DNA from: an uncultured Collinsella sp.
Lineage (GTDB): Bacteria > Actinomycetota > Coriobacteriia > Coriobacteriales > Coriobacteriaceae
Direction: 5' to 3'
Assembly (NCBI GenBank): GCA_958348565.1
Contig: CATVZP010000051.1
Location: 1-13,522, forward strand
Length of the DNA stretch: 13,522 nt
The notes beneath the pieces were generated by a model that worked only from the letters and a program-made list of their open reading frames with translations, did not search any database and was not told the origin of the DNA. Position numbers and translations under genes: made by a program. Positions 5,680 to 12,499 of the stretch are shown here, piece by piece; the first letter of the stretch is position 1, and each line of letters opens with the position of its first letter.

Positions 5680-6306
5680 CTACGGGCGCACGACGCGCAC
5701 GGCCTGCTCCATCTTCTCCACGATCACGTACATGTTGGTGACCTCGCCCACCGCAAGCTGATCTTTAATGCCATAGTGGTCCAGGCAGGTGCCGCAGGTG
5801 AGAATCTCGACACCCTGCTCGGCCAGGCCCTTCAGGTCGTCGAGCACCGGAGAGCCCTCTACGGTGAGCTTGGCGCCGCCGTTGTAGAACAGCATGGTCG
5901 CGGGCAGCTCCTCCTGCTGCGTCACGGCAAAGATGAAGGCCTTCATGAGCTTGTGGCCCAGCTCGTCGTCGCCGCGGCCCATGCAGTCGGTGTAGACGGA
6001 AATGACGAGTTTGCCCTTGCCGGCGCTGGCATCACAGAAGGCAGCGCCATCCTGCTCGGGATCGGCCACGGCAACGGCGCCAGAGGTCGCCACGGTCACG
6101 TGCCACTCGGCGTCAGAAACCTTCTCGACCGAGGCCGTGCAGCCCTTCTCCTGCGCCATCTTGGAGATGTTCTTGACGGCGGTCTCGTTGTCGACCGAGG
6201 TCACGACGGCGCCCTCGCCATCGAGCTGCTTCAGGGCTTTGAGCGTCTTGACGACGGGCAGCGGGCAGGCATCGCCCATGGCATTGACTTCAATCTTGGT
6301 AGACAT
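5680..6306 (-). CDS. yedF: Selenium metabolism protein YedF (TusA-like plus DsrE-like domains)
   Basis: A 208-residue two-domain protein. Residues 1-75 form a TusA/SirA-like sulfur-transfer domain with the signature DACPLPVVKTLKAL and its cysteine C14. Residues from about 95 form a DsrE-like domain ending in ILTCGTCLDHYGI with C171 and C174. This fusion defines the YedF family (TIGR03527), found next to selD in many selenium users and thought to relay selenium. AAAGGA lies eight bases before the ATG at 6306. A 61-base gap with a small perfect hairpin (6327-6344) separates it from selD upstream. Its biochemical role is not established; the family assignment is secure. Confidence 0.92.
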   Translation of the reverse strand: MSTKIEVNAMGDACPLPVVKTLKALKQLDGEGAVVTSVDNETAVKNISKMAQEKGCTASVEKVSDAEWHVTVATSGAVAVADPEQDGAAFCDASAGKGKLVISVYTDCMGRGDDELGHKLMKAFIFAVTQQEELPATMLFYNGGAKLTVEGSPVLDDLKGLAEQGVEILTCGTCLDHYGIKDQLAVGEVTNMYVIVEKMEQAVRVVRP

Positions 6307-6326
6307 AGCAAATTCCTTTCGAAAGA

Positions 6327-6344
6327 GCCGTTCTAGAGAACGGC
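6327..6344 (-). promoter_or_regulatory. Perfect 7-bp hairpin between selD and yedF
   Basis: GCCGTTC and GAACGGC (6327-6333 and 6338-6344) enclose a four-base loop. It is followed on the minus strand by TCTTTC and then the yedF ribosome binding site. It lacks a proper T-run, so it is more likely a processing or stability element than a full terminator. Confidence 0.45.
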
Positions 6345-6367
6345 AAACAGTTACATAAACGTGCGGG

Positions 6368-7417
6368 CTAGCGAACAACGCGGACGGCAGGACCGCCCGG
6401 CTCCGCCTCGCACACGCGCCCGACAACGGCCGCGATGCGCCCCTCGGCATGCAGGCGACGCGCAAGCTCATCCGTATCGGCAGCAGGCGCCGCGATGAGC
6501 AAACCGCCCGAGGTTTGCGGATCGTACAGCGCATCCAACATGCCCGGCTCCAGATCATCGTCGGCCGCCACGCGCGGGCCAAAGAAGTCCTGGTTGCGGT
6601 AGGCACCGGCGGGGATAATGCCAAGACGCGCCATGTCGAGCACCTGGTCAAAGAGCGGTGCCGCTCCCGACGTAAGCTCGATCTGCACACCCGAGCCCTC
6701 GGCCATCTCGCACGCATGCCCGATAAGGCCAAAGCCCGTAATGTCGGTACAGCCGTGAAGCTCAAGTCCCTCGGCCAGACGAATCGGCGCCTCGTTGAGG
6801 GTGCGCATCGAGTCAAACATGGCTGCGGCCTCGTCCTGCTCGACAAGCTCGCCCTTAATGGCCGTGGTGATGATGCCCGAGCCAACCGCCTTGGTCAGCA
6901 GCAACGCATCGCCCACGCGCGCGCCGCTGTTGGCGAGCATGCGGTCGAGCGCGACAAAGCCGCTCACGGACAGACCGTACTTGGGCTCGTCGTCGTTGAT
7001 GGTGTGGCCGCCCGCGATGGTGCAGCCGGCCTCGACGCACTTGTCGGCGCCACCCGCCAAAATCTGCCCGGCAACCTCAACGCCCAGACAACTGGGTATG
7101 CACAGCAAGTTCATGGCATGGCTCGGCCGCCCGCCCATGGCGTAGATGTCCGACAGCGAGTTGGCGGTGGCGATCTGGCCAAAGAGGAAGGGGTCGTCCA
7201 CCATGGGTGGGAAGAAGTCGACGGACTGCACGAGGCCCAGGTTTTCGCCAACACGAAAGACACTCGCATCGTCGGAGGTATCGAACCCCACGAGCAAGTT
7301 GTCGTTATGCACATTGGGTAAGTCGCCCAGGACCTGGGCGAGGGCTCCGGGAGCCAACTTAGCGGCTCAACCGCTCGCGGCCGTCATAGACGTGAGCTTA
7401 ATCTGATCGTCAGCCAT
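6368..7417 (-). CDS. selD: Selenide, water dikinase SelD, itself a selenoprotein (Sec17, UGA readthrough)
   Basis: SelD makes selenophosphate from selenide and ATP for selenocysteine and other selenium products. The true start is the ATG at 7417, with GGAAGGGGG just upstream. The product begins MADDQIKLTSMTAASG, then an in-frame TGA at 7367-7369, then AAKLAPGALAQVLGDL. This matches the family N-terminus, in which the redox Cys/Sec is residue 17 and the catalytic Lys is residue 20; here they are U17 and K20. With Sec inserted the protein is 349 residues, the normal family length. Downstream come GFDTSDDASVF, SVDFFPPMVDDPFLFG, ANSLSDIYAMGG, TITGF-like DITGFGLIGHA and DPQTSGGLL, all typical of SelD. 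It overlaps the glycosyltransferase stop by eight bases. Reading it from TTG at 7357 would lose the active site. Confidence 0.95.
7324..7366 (-). promoter_or_regulatory. Candidate bacterial SECIS element of selD
   Basis: Directly after the UGA, the mRNA can fold two hairpins: GGCTC-CCG-GAGCC at 7355-7343 and a 7-bp stem CGCCCAG/CTGGGCG at 7340-7324. The apical part of the second reads CAGGUCCUG, much like the CAGGUCUG loop of the E. coli fdhF SECIS. It lies about 33-37 bases after the UGA, at the far end of the usual range. Which hairpin SelB binds is not clear by eye. Confidence 0.6.
7367..7369 (-). other. selD: Selenocysteine codon (UGA) of selD
   Basis: This in-frame TGA is codon 17 of selD, at the exact position of the active-site Cys/Sec of the family. 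It is three residues before the conserved Lys, with family-like sequence on both sides. Confidence 0.92.
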
Positions 7418-8627
7418 ACGAACCCCCTTCCAACAAATCAACGACTTTAAGTATACGCCCCAGGCACGCTTCCCAAGAGACCGCCGACGGCTCGAACGTC
7501 GAAGGCGGCTCCGCAAGCGCCTGCGCGATAGCATCTGCCAGTGCGCGCTCAAACAACGGAAGGTCGGCCGCCACGGGCGTGTCGACATCCGTCATACGCG
7601 GCGACGCCACCCACGTCACGGGAGCACCGGGAAGCATCGCCTCCATCCAGGGACGAACGCCGGGCAAATCGGTCGCCACAACTTTGCAGCCGCACGCGAG
7701 AGCCTCGATCGTCACGAGCGGCAGACCCTCGTAAAACGAAGGCAGCACAAAGACGTCGGAACTGCGGTAGGCACGCACGAGCCCATCGCTATCCAGGCGC
7801 CCCGCCAGCGCCACCGGCACATTCGAGGCCGCAGCCAAGCGCTCGATACGCGCGTACTCGGCATCGTCCCCGCGGCCGCCCACAAGTACCAAGCCAGATG
7901 GGCGGACGTCATCGTCAATCGGCAATGACACGGCTCGGACCAGCGACTCGACGCCCTTTTTAAAGCAAATCTTGCCCACGTACACAAGCGATCCCGGCTG
8001 CCTCGCAACGCTTGCGTCGCGGCAGAAGACGCGATGGTCGTAGCCCGTCCCAATCACGTGGATGCGATCGGTATCGACGCCGCACACCAGGCCAATCTGC
8101 TCAGCCTGCTCAGCATGGAGCGCAAAGACGGCATCGAGCCGACGAACCGCACTTACGATGCGATCGCGCTCGAGCGCATGCGAACGCAGCTGGCGCAGGT
8201 CGGTCGAATGGCACACGGCAACAACCGGCACGCCCCGGACGCACTCGCGCGCCAATGCGGTCGCCAGATACAGGTGATGGCAGAGCACCAGATCGGGCTG
8301 AAACTCAGCCACCGCCCGATCGATTGCAGCAGCAAATGCCCGCTCAAATGCCTTGAGCATCGAAGGCGTCAGGTCACGATAACGTGTAGAGGGATAGGGC
8401 ATGACATCGGACATACCGCAGATGGGAAACGGCAGCTCGGGCGACTCGAACGGCACGGCAAACACGGCAGCACGCCGGTCCAGCTCGCCTTGAGTATCAC
8501 CCGGTGCCGCGCCGCAAAGCACGGCGGCGCGATGCCCCGTCTCGATCTGCTCGCGCACGAGCGCGGCAAGGTAGGTGCCGCTGCCGGTGCTATCTGGTTT
8601 TTGCGCCGAGATATTGAGGATGCGCAT
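7410..8627 (-). CDS. GT4-family glycosyltransferase in the selenium operon, possible selenosugar or thiosugar synthase
   Basis: A 405-residue GT-B protein. The N-terminal half opens with MRILNISAQKPDSTGSGTYL, whose glycine-rich G15-S16-G17 loop resembles that of GT4 enzymes such as BshA and MshA. The C-terminal half has VYVGKICFKKGVESL, SDVFVLPSFYEGLPL and the E300/E308 E-x7-E nucleotide-sugar motif. It is a retaining glycosyltransferase by family. It starts 14 bases after the activator gene and its stop overlaps the selD start by eight bases, so translation is coupled. SenB, which makes a selenosugar from selenophosphate and a UDP-sugar, is a known precedent for a glycosyltransferase beside a SelD homologue. 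I cannot tell whether this protein is related to SenB. The ATG at 8627 is preferred to a GTG at 8639 because the family N-terminus starts there. Confidence 0.85.
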   Translation of the reverse strand: MRILNISAQKPDSTGSGTYLAALVREQIETGHRAAVLCGAAPGDTQGELDRRAAVFAVPFESPELPFPICGMSDVMPYPSTRYRDLTPSMLKAFERAFAAAIDRAVAEFQPDLVLCHHLYLATALARECVRGVPVVAVCHSTDLRQLRSHALERDRIVSAVRRLDAVFALHAEQAEQIGLVCGVDTDRIHVIGTGYDHRVFCRDASVARQPGSLVYVGKICFKKGVESLVRAVSLPIDDDVRPSGLVLVGGRGDDAEYARIERLAAASNVPVALAGRLDSDGLVRAYRSSDVFVLPSFYEGLPLVTIEALACGCKVVATDLPGVRPWMEAMLPGAPVTWVASPRMTDVDTPVAADLPLFERALADAIAQALAEPPSTFEPSAVSWEACLGRILKVVDLLEGGSYG

Positions 8628-8641
8628 GTCGCGGTACACCC

Positions 8642-9406
8642 CTAGGCCAAGGCGGCGGCGCGGACAGCCGCGCCGATCGCTCCGGCAAAGCGAGCCTGGG
8701 GCGAGGTGGTCACGGGTGCGCCCAAAAGTTCGCCCAGACGCTCCACCACATAGGCGTTCTCGCAGAGGCCACCCGTCAGGTAGTACGGGGCGCCCGCCGC
8801 CTGCCCGGCCATAGTGGCCACGCGCGACACGACGCTCTCGATCACCCCGCGGGCAATGTTCTCGCGCGGCTCACCGCGACCGATCAGGCTGATGACCTCG
8901 CTTTCGGCAAACACCGTGCACATGCTAGAAATCTTGGTGGGCTCGCCGGAACGCGCCAGGTCGGCCATCTGCTGCTGGGAAATGCCCAGGCGGTCGGCCA
9001 TGATCTCCAAAAAGCGCCCCGTGCCGGCGGCGCACTTGTCGTTCATGGCGAACTTGGCCACGCGACCGCCCTTGAGCTGGATGACCTTGGTGTCCTGACC
9101 ACCCACATCGATCACGGTACCGTGATCGCCAAACAGACGCACGGCACCGGTGCCGTGGCAGGTAATCTCGGTCACGACCTTATGCGCATAGGGCACGGCG
9201 ACACGACCGTAGCCGGTCGCGATCACGCGCGCGTCGTCGGCCGCCACGTCATAACCCGCCGCTGCCAGTGCCTCGCGCAGCCGCTCGGAAGCATCGACCG
9301 AGGAGAACCCGGTTGGCTGCACGCACGTCCACGCCAACGAACCCTCCCCATCGACCACAGCAGCCTTAGCCGCCGTAGACCCGATATCGATCCCGATCCC
9401 TATCAT
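8642..9406 (-). CDS. ATP-dependent activator of 2-hydroxyacyl-CoA dehydratase/double-cubane reductases (HgdC-like)
   Basis: A 254-residue ASKHA-fold ATPase. It has the phosphate-binding GIDIGSTAAKAA at residues 4-15, the second phosphate motif VIDVGGQDTKV near 98-108, and the two cysteines C125 (NDKCAAGTG) and C163 (SSMCTVFAESE). In the homodimer these hold a single 4Fe-4S cluster. Members of this family couple ATP hydrolysis to injecting a low-potential electron into an HgdB-type partner. It lies downstream of two such partners (9562-10725 and 10880-12163) and 14 bases before the glycosyltransferase. GGGAGAG precedes the ATG at 9406. Length is normal. Which of the two partners it serves, or whether it serves both, is not visible. 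Confidence 0.93.
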   Translation of the reverse strand: MIGIGIDIGSTAAKAAVVDGEGSLAWTCVQPTGFSSVDASERLREALAAAGYDVAADDARVIATGYGRVAVPYAHKVVTEITCHGTGAVRLFGDHGTVIDVGGQDTKVIQLKGGRVAKFAMNDKCAAGTGRFLEIMADRLGISQQQMADLARSGEPTKISSMCTVFAESEVISLIGRGEPRENIARGVIESVVSRVATMAGQAAGAPYYLTGGLCENAYVVERLGELLGAPVTTSPQARFAGAIGAAVRAAALA

Positions 9407-9457
9407 GGCTCTCTCCCTATCTAAACATCAAAGGTAGCGGCGCGTTCAGGCGCCTTA

Positions 9458-9568
9458 GCTCTAGGTTTCTCAGGTGCCGGAGATTGCCCCGAAAGAGGAG
9501 CGCAGCGTACTTTGGGTACGCAAGCGACGATTTGAGGGGCAAGATCCGGTGCCTGAGGAAGCTAGAGC
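9458..9568 (+). repeat. Structured repeat element, copy 1, at the 3' end of the second reductase gene
   Basis: An almost fully paired hairpin with internal loops. Helices are 9458-9464/9562-9568, 9466-9480/9546-9560, 9484-9490/9536-9542 and 9505-9510/9516-9521. It contains the unpaired conserved segments GAAAGAGGAGCGC and CAAGCGACG. Three pairs are G-U on the plus strand and would be A-C mismatches on the minus strand. The right arm includes the stop codon of the reductase gene (9562-9564). There is no T-run, so it is not a standard terminator. It may be a structured RNA or a dispersed REP-like repeat. Confidence 0.75.
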
Positions 9569-10725
9569 GTCTCGATAAAGGCGGCGATGCGGGTCTCGAT
9601 CTGACCCATGTCACCGTTGCTGTAGTCGGTCTCGATCTTCATATACGGAATATCCGCACCCTCGACGGCCTCCTGCATGCGCGCGCTCTCAACGTTGAAG
9701 GTATGGCAGGCCTGTAGCACGCTCTCTACCACGCCATCGACATGGTACTTCTCGCACATGGCCAGCGTGTTCTCCATGCGGCCTTCGTTAGGCGTCATGA
9801 CCGAGCAGTTGATGTCCAGGTAGCGGTCGGCGATGGCGCGCAGGATGTCGGGAGCCTCCGGGTCGATCATCATGGCCGCCGTGCGCTCGCCCGAGCAGTC
9901 GTCCATGCACACGACCACGCCGCCGTTGGACTCGATGGTGCGACCGATCTTGTTGATCACGCCGCCCACCGGGCAGCCGGTGATCAGAATGCGCTTGGCA
10001 TCCGCCGCAACCGGGCGCTCGCCCGTGTCGTAAGCCTCGCGCAGCTTGGCGACCTTTTGCTCCAGCTGCTGCGTATAGGCCTCGATATCAAAGCTAAACG
10101 TACCGGCAAACATAGTGCTCATCAGGTCGACGCCGCTCATGGCCGCCGGCTGGTTGGCCTGCAGCGCAAACATCTCGAGCTGGGCAACACGCAGGCGATT
10201 GCGACGACGGACGGCAGCGCGCAGGTCGTCATCGGTGATCGTAATACCGTAGAAGTTCTCGAGCTCCTCCTTGAGCAGACGGCACTCCTCGTACCAGCCC
10301 TCGCGCTCGTAGGCGCGATCGCGACCCTGTGGCAGGTGCAGAATGTGCGTGCGCTTGAGCTCGTTAAGTAACTCGTACATCTTCTTCTTGCCGTCGCAGG
10401 TGGTCTCGCCGATGATCATGTCGCTAAAGTACGTAAACGGGCACTTTTGCGAGTAGGCAAAGCCGTACGTCGACTTGATGAGCGGGCAGAGGTTTGCCGG
10501 CAGCACCTTCTCGGCCTCAGGAATCACCTCGTCGGACGTACCACACAGAGCGACACTTGCGGCCCCCGCGGCATCGATAATCTCGAGCGGCGTATAGCTG
10601 CACAAAAAGCCGACCAGGCGATTACCCGCCTGCTTGTAATCCTTGACGCGAATAAACGCCGCCTTGCGTTGCTCGTTGAACTCCTCAAACGTGCGCGGCA
10701 ACGGCTGCTCAATATTTTCCGACAT
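9562..10725 (-). CDS. HgdB/double-cubane-cluster-type anaerobic reductase subunit 2
   Basis: A 387-residue protein of the 2-hydroxyacyl-CoA dehydratase D-component superfamily, which includes double-cubane-cluster reductases. Conserved landmarks are C42 (GFLCSYTPLEII), C61 (ALCGTSDE), C80 (NLCPLIKS), C95 (KCPFTYFSD), C110 (TTCDGKKKM), C277, C307 (INCSVMTPN) and C340. The ladder of the first five has the same spacing as in its paralogue upstream, with which it also shares the C-terminal TRI-AF-ET ending. These proteins bind Fe-S clusters and reduce substrates after activation by an HgdC-like ATPase, here encoded downstream. Start at 10725 has AAGGAG close by; the open frame runs on to 11085, but that part is antisense-like and overlaps the neighbouring gene. 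Dehydratase versus reductase activity cannot be settled from sequence. Confidence 0.88.
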   Translation of the reverse strand: MSENIEQPLPRTFEEFNEQRKAAFIRVKDYKQAGNRLVGFLCSYTPLEIIDAAGAASVALCGTSDEVIPEAEKVLPANLCPLIKSTYGFAYSQKCPFTYFSDMIIGETTCDGKKKMYELLNELKRTHILHLPQGRDRAYEREGWYEECRLLKEELENFYGITITDDDLRAAVRRRNRLRVAQLEMFALQANQPAAMSGVDLMSTMFAGTFSFDIEAYTQQLEQKVAKLREAYDTGERPVAADAKRILITGCPVGGVINKIGRTIESNGGVVVCMDDCSGERTAAMMIDPEAPDILRAIADRYLDINCSVMTPNEGRMENTLAMCEKYHVDGVVESVLQACHTFNVESARMQEAVEGADIPYMKIETDYSNGDMGQIETRIAAFIETL

Positions 10726-10762
10726 ATAGCTCCTTAACAAACCTTTTAACCAACCAAGGAAA

Positions 10763-10864
10763 CGGCTTTCCCAGGTGCCCCAGGTTGCCGTGAAAGAGGA
10801 GCGCCGCGTATTTTTGTACGCAAGCGACGGTTTGAACGGCAAGATCGGGTACCTGGGGAAGCCG
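10763..10864 (+). repeat. Structured repeat element, copy 2, just downstream of the first reductase gene
   Basis: The same element as 9458-9568, in the same orientation, 15 bases after the stop of the first reductase gene. Helices are 10763-10780/10847-10864 (18 bp), 10785-10791/10836-10842 (7 bp) and 10806-10811/10816-10821. The unpaired segments are as in copy 1. Three pairs are G-U on the plus strand. The two copies differ in many paired positions but keep pairing. Confidence 0.75.
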
Positions 10865-10879
10865 CCGGGACGGATAGCT

Positions 10880-12163
10880 CTAAATAGTTTCCAGGAAGGC
10901 CTCGATGCGGGTCTGGAGCTGACCGGCATCCTCGCCGGCGTAGTCGGTCGTGATGTGCATAAACGGAATGCCGGCCTCCTCGGCGGCCTTCTCCACGGCA
11001 AACGATTCCATCTCGTAGAGCGTGCAGAACTGCAGGGCCACGTCGACGATGCCGTCGGCATGCAGGTCCTTGGCCATCTGGACAATGTCCTTCATACGCT
11101 GGTCGTTGGGCGTAAAGACAGCACAGTTAATCTTAAAGTAGCGCTCGGCGATGGCGTCGAGCATCTCGTCGACCGTCTCGCCGGACTCGTCGACCAGGTC
11201 CTTGTAGTAGCGCGAGCCCGTGCAGGACTCCTCGCCTACCACAACGCCGCCGGCCTTCTCGATGAGGTTGAACAGCTTCCAGTTGGGCACGGCCATGGGC
11301 GTGCCGGTGTACAGGATGCGCTTGGTCCCCTTGGGCGCCACGCCCTCGCCGGTCTCAACACGCTGCTCGCACTCAGCCGCCATCTCGTTGATGGCGCCGG
11401 TCAGGCGCGGCGTGTCATCCATAAAGGCGGCCTGAACGGTCAGCAGACTGTCGAGACCGCTGATGGGCGCCGGATCGGCAGCGCGCGTGGCAGCCAGACG
11501 CTGCAGGGCGCGACGCTTCTCGTTGACGGCGTGGATGGCAGCCTTCAGGCGCTCGGGCGTAATCTTGACGCCGCACTCTTCCTCGATCTTGGCGGCAAGC
11601 TTTTTAACCTCGGCTTTCCAGGTCACGAGCGTCGACTCGTCGTGCACGTTGGGGATATCCATGACGTACATGTTCTTTTGCGTGGCAAAGAACTCGTAGG
11701 CCTTCTTCTTGCCATCGCAGGTGTTCTCGCCGACTACCAAGTCGCTCGACTCGATGTAGGGGCAGACCTCGCCCAGCTTAAAGCCGGCAAAGCTCTTAAT
11801 GAGCGGGCAGGTGTTGCGCGGCAAGTGCTCCTCGACCTTGTCCGTTGCCCAATCGGCACCCGAGCACAGGCCCACGGGAATGCCGTCACAGGCAAGTACG
11901 ATCTCCTCGGGCACGTAGACGCAGAACGAACCGACGATCTTGGTGGCCTCGCCGGCCTCCTTCTTGTCGAGCATCTCCTTAATACGGCCGCTGTGGATGT
12001 TGGTGGCGACAAAATCCAGGTAGGACGTGGACTTGGGGCGATTGTTCTGCGTCAGGAACATATCGCCGTACATCTGGCCCACGGCGCCCAGCAGCATGTC
12101 GTGGTCGGCAAGATTCATGCCGAGGCTCTCCCACATCGGATGGAAATCGAATTCTTCAGCCAT
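10880..12163 (-). CDS. HgdB/double-cubane-cluster-type anaerobic reductase subunit 1
   Basis: A 427-residue paralogue of the gene at 9562-10725, with about 39 extra N-terminal residues. Cysteines C81 (GSFCVYVPEEIV), C100, C119 (NTCPLIKS), C134 (EVCPYIES) and C149 (ENTCDGKKK) have spacings of 19, 19, 15 and 15, identical to the paralogue; C314, C347 (INCAVFTPN) and C380 follow. The pattern fits double-cubane-cluster anaerobic reductases (YjiM-like) as well as HgdB-type dehydratase subunits. With the activator it would perform ATP-driven low-potential reduction in the cytoplasm. It is the first large gene of the operon; GAGGGGA precedes the ATG at 12163, which overlaps the end of a 56-codon upstream ORF. 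The two paralogues might form a heterodimer or two separate enzymes. Confidence 0.88.
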   Translation of the reverse strand: MAEEFDFHPMWESLGMNLADHDMLLGAVGQMYGDMFLTQNNRPKSTSYLDFVATNIHSGRIKEMLDKKEAGEATKIVGSFCVYVPEEIVLACDGIPVGLCSGADWATDKVEEHLPRNTCPLIKSFAGFKLGEVCPYIESSDLVVGENTCDGKKKAYEFFATQKNMYVMDIPNVHDESTLVTWKAEVKKLAAKIEEECGVKITPERLKAAIHAVNEKRRALQRLAATRAADPAPISGLDSLLTVQAAFMDDTPRLTGAINEMAAECEQRVETGEGVAPKGTKRILYTGTPMAVPNWKLFNLIEKAGGVVVGEESCTGSRYYKDLVDESGETVDEMLDAIAERYFKINCAVFTPNDQRMKDIVQMAKDLHADGIVDVALQFCTLYEMESFAVEKAAEEAGIPFMHITTDYAGEDAGQLQTRIEAFLETI

Positions 12164-12326
12164 GGCGGTTCCCCTCTCGAACCAAAAATGAATAGCTACG
12201 GTATTGCTGCACGGTGGGTGGCGAAAACCCAGCCGTGCTCAAACCCGGGATTTTGGGGAACCTGCTTTGCAGCTGATTATTTAGTTGTGCGTCGTCTCTC
12301 CCGGAGCCGTGAACATACCTGCTCAT
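12156..12326 (-). CDS. Possible 56-residue leader ORF overlapping the first reductase start
   Basis: This frame begins MSRYVHGSG and ends REGNRHG. Its ATG overlaps the stop of a 22-codon ORF (ATGA), and its TGA overlaps the reductase start by eight bases. It has no recognisable domain and no strong ribosome binding site of its own, so translation would rely on coupling. It may be a chance open frame; the tight overlaps at both ends are what make it worth listing. Confidence 0.3.
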   Translation of the reverse strand: MSRYVHGSGRDDAQLNNQLQSRFPKIPGLSTAGFSPPTVQQYRSYSFLVREGNRHG

Positions 12327-12391
12327 ATGCGACTCCGAGCCATATACAGGGCGCGCGCGGCAACGCGACGCGAATATGTCATCTGCAGCAC
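12323..12391 (-). CDS. Possible 22-residue leader peptide of the selenium/reductase operon
   Basis: A GTG at 12391 lies seven bases after an excellent GGAGGG (12404-12399, within AAAAGGAGGG). It opens a 22-codon frame rich in Arg and Ala (translated MLQMTYSRRVAARAL, then YMARSRI). There is no other gene that this ribosome binding site could serve at normal spacing. The frame ends in an ATGA overlap with the 56-codon ORF. The role is unknown; a regulatory leader peptide is one possibility. Confidence 0.4.
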   Translation of the reverse strand: MLQMTYSRRVAARALYMARSRI

Positions 12392-12499
12392 CGGCGCACC
12401 CTCCTTTTCTCGTCGAAGGTAACTATATCAACGGTTGTCGTCCAGACGAACACCGCCGACATGCGTACGACAGCGTCGTGTGCCGTCGTTTAATAAATA

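Noticed and set aside
6368..7357. A shorter SelD starting at TTG 7357
   Set aside because: It would lack the catalytic Sec/Lys segment and has no suitable ribosome binding site; the UGA-readthrough form restores the full family N-terminus.
9458..9568. Structured element as an ordinary intrinsic terminator
   Set aside because: No T-run follows the hairpin on either strand in either copy, and the internal loops are conserved, which a terminator would not need.
10775..12493. A 572-codon open frame on the plus strand
   Set aside because: It lies antisense to the clearly conserved reductase gene and runs through the structured repeat. It shows no recognisable domain and is explained by the GC-rich codon pattern of the opposite strand.
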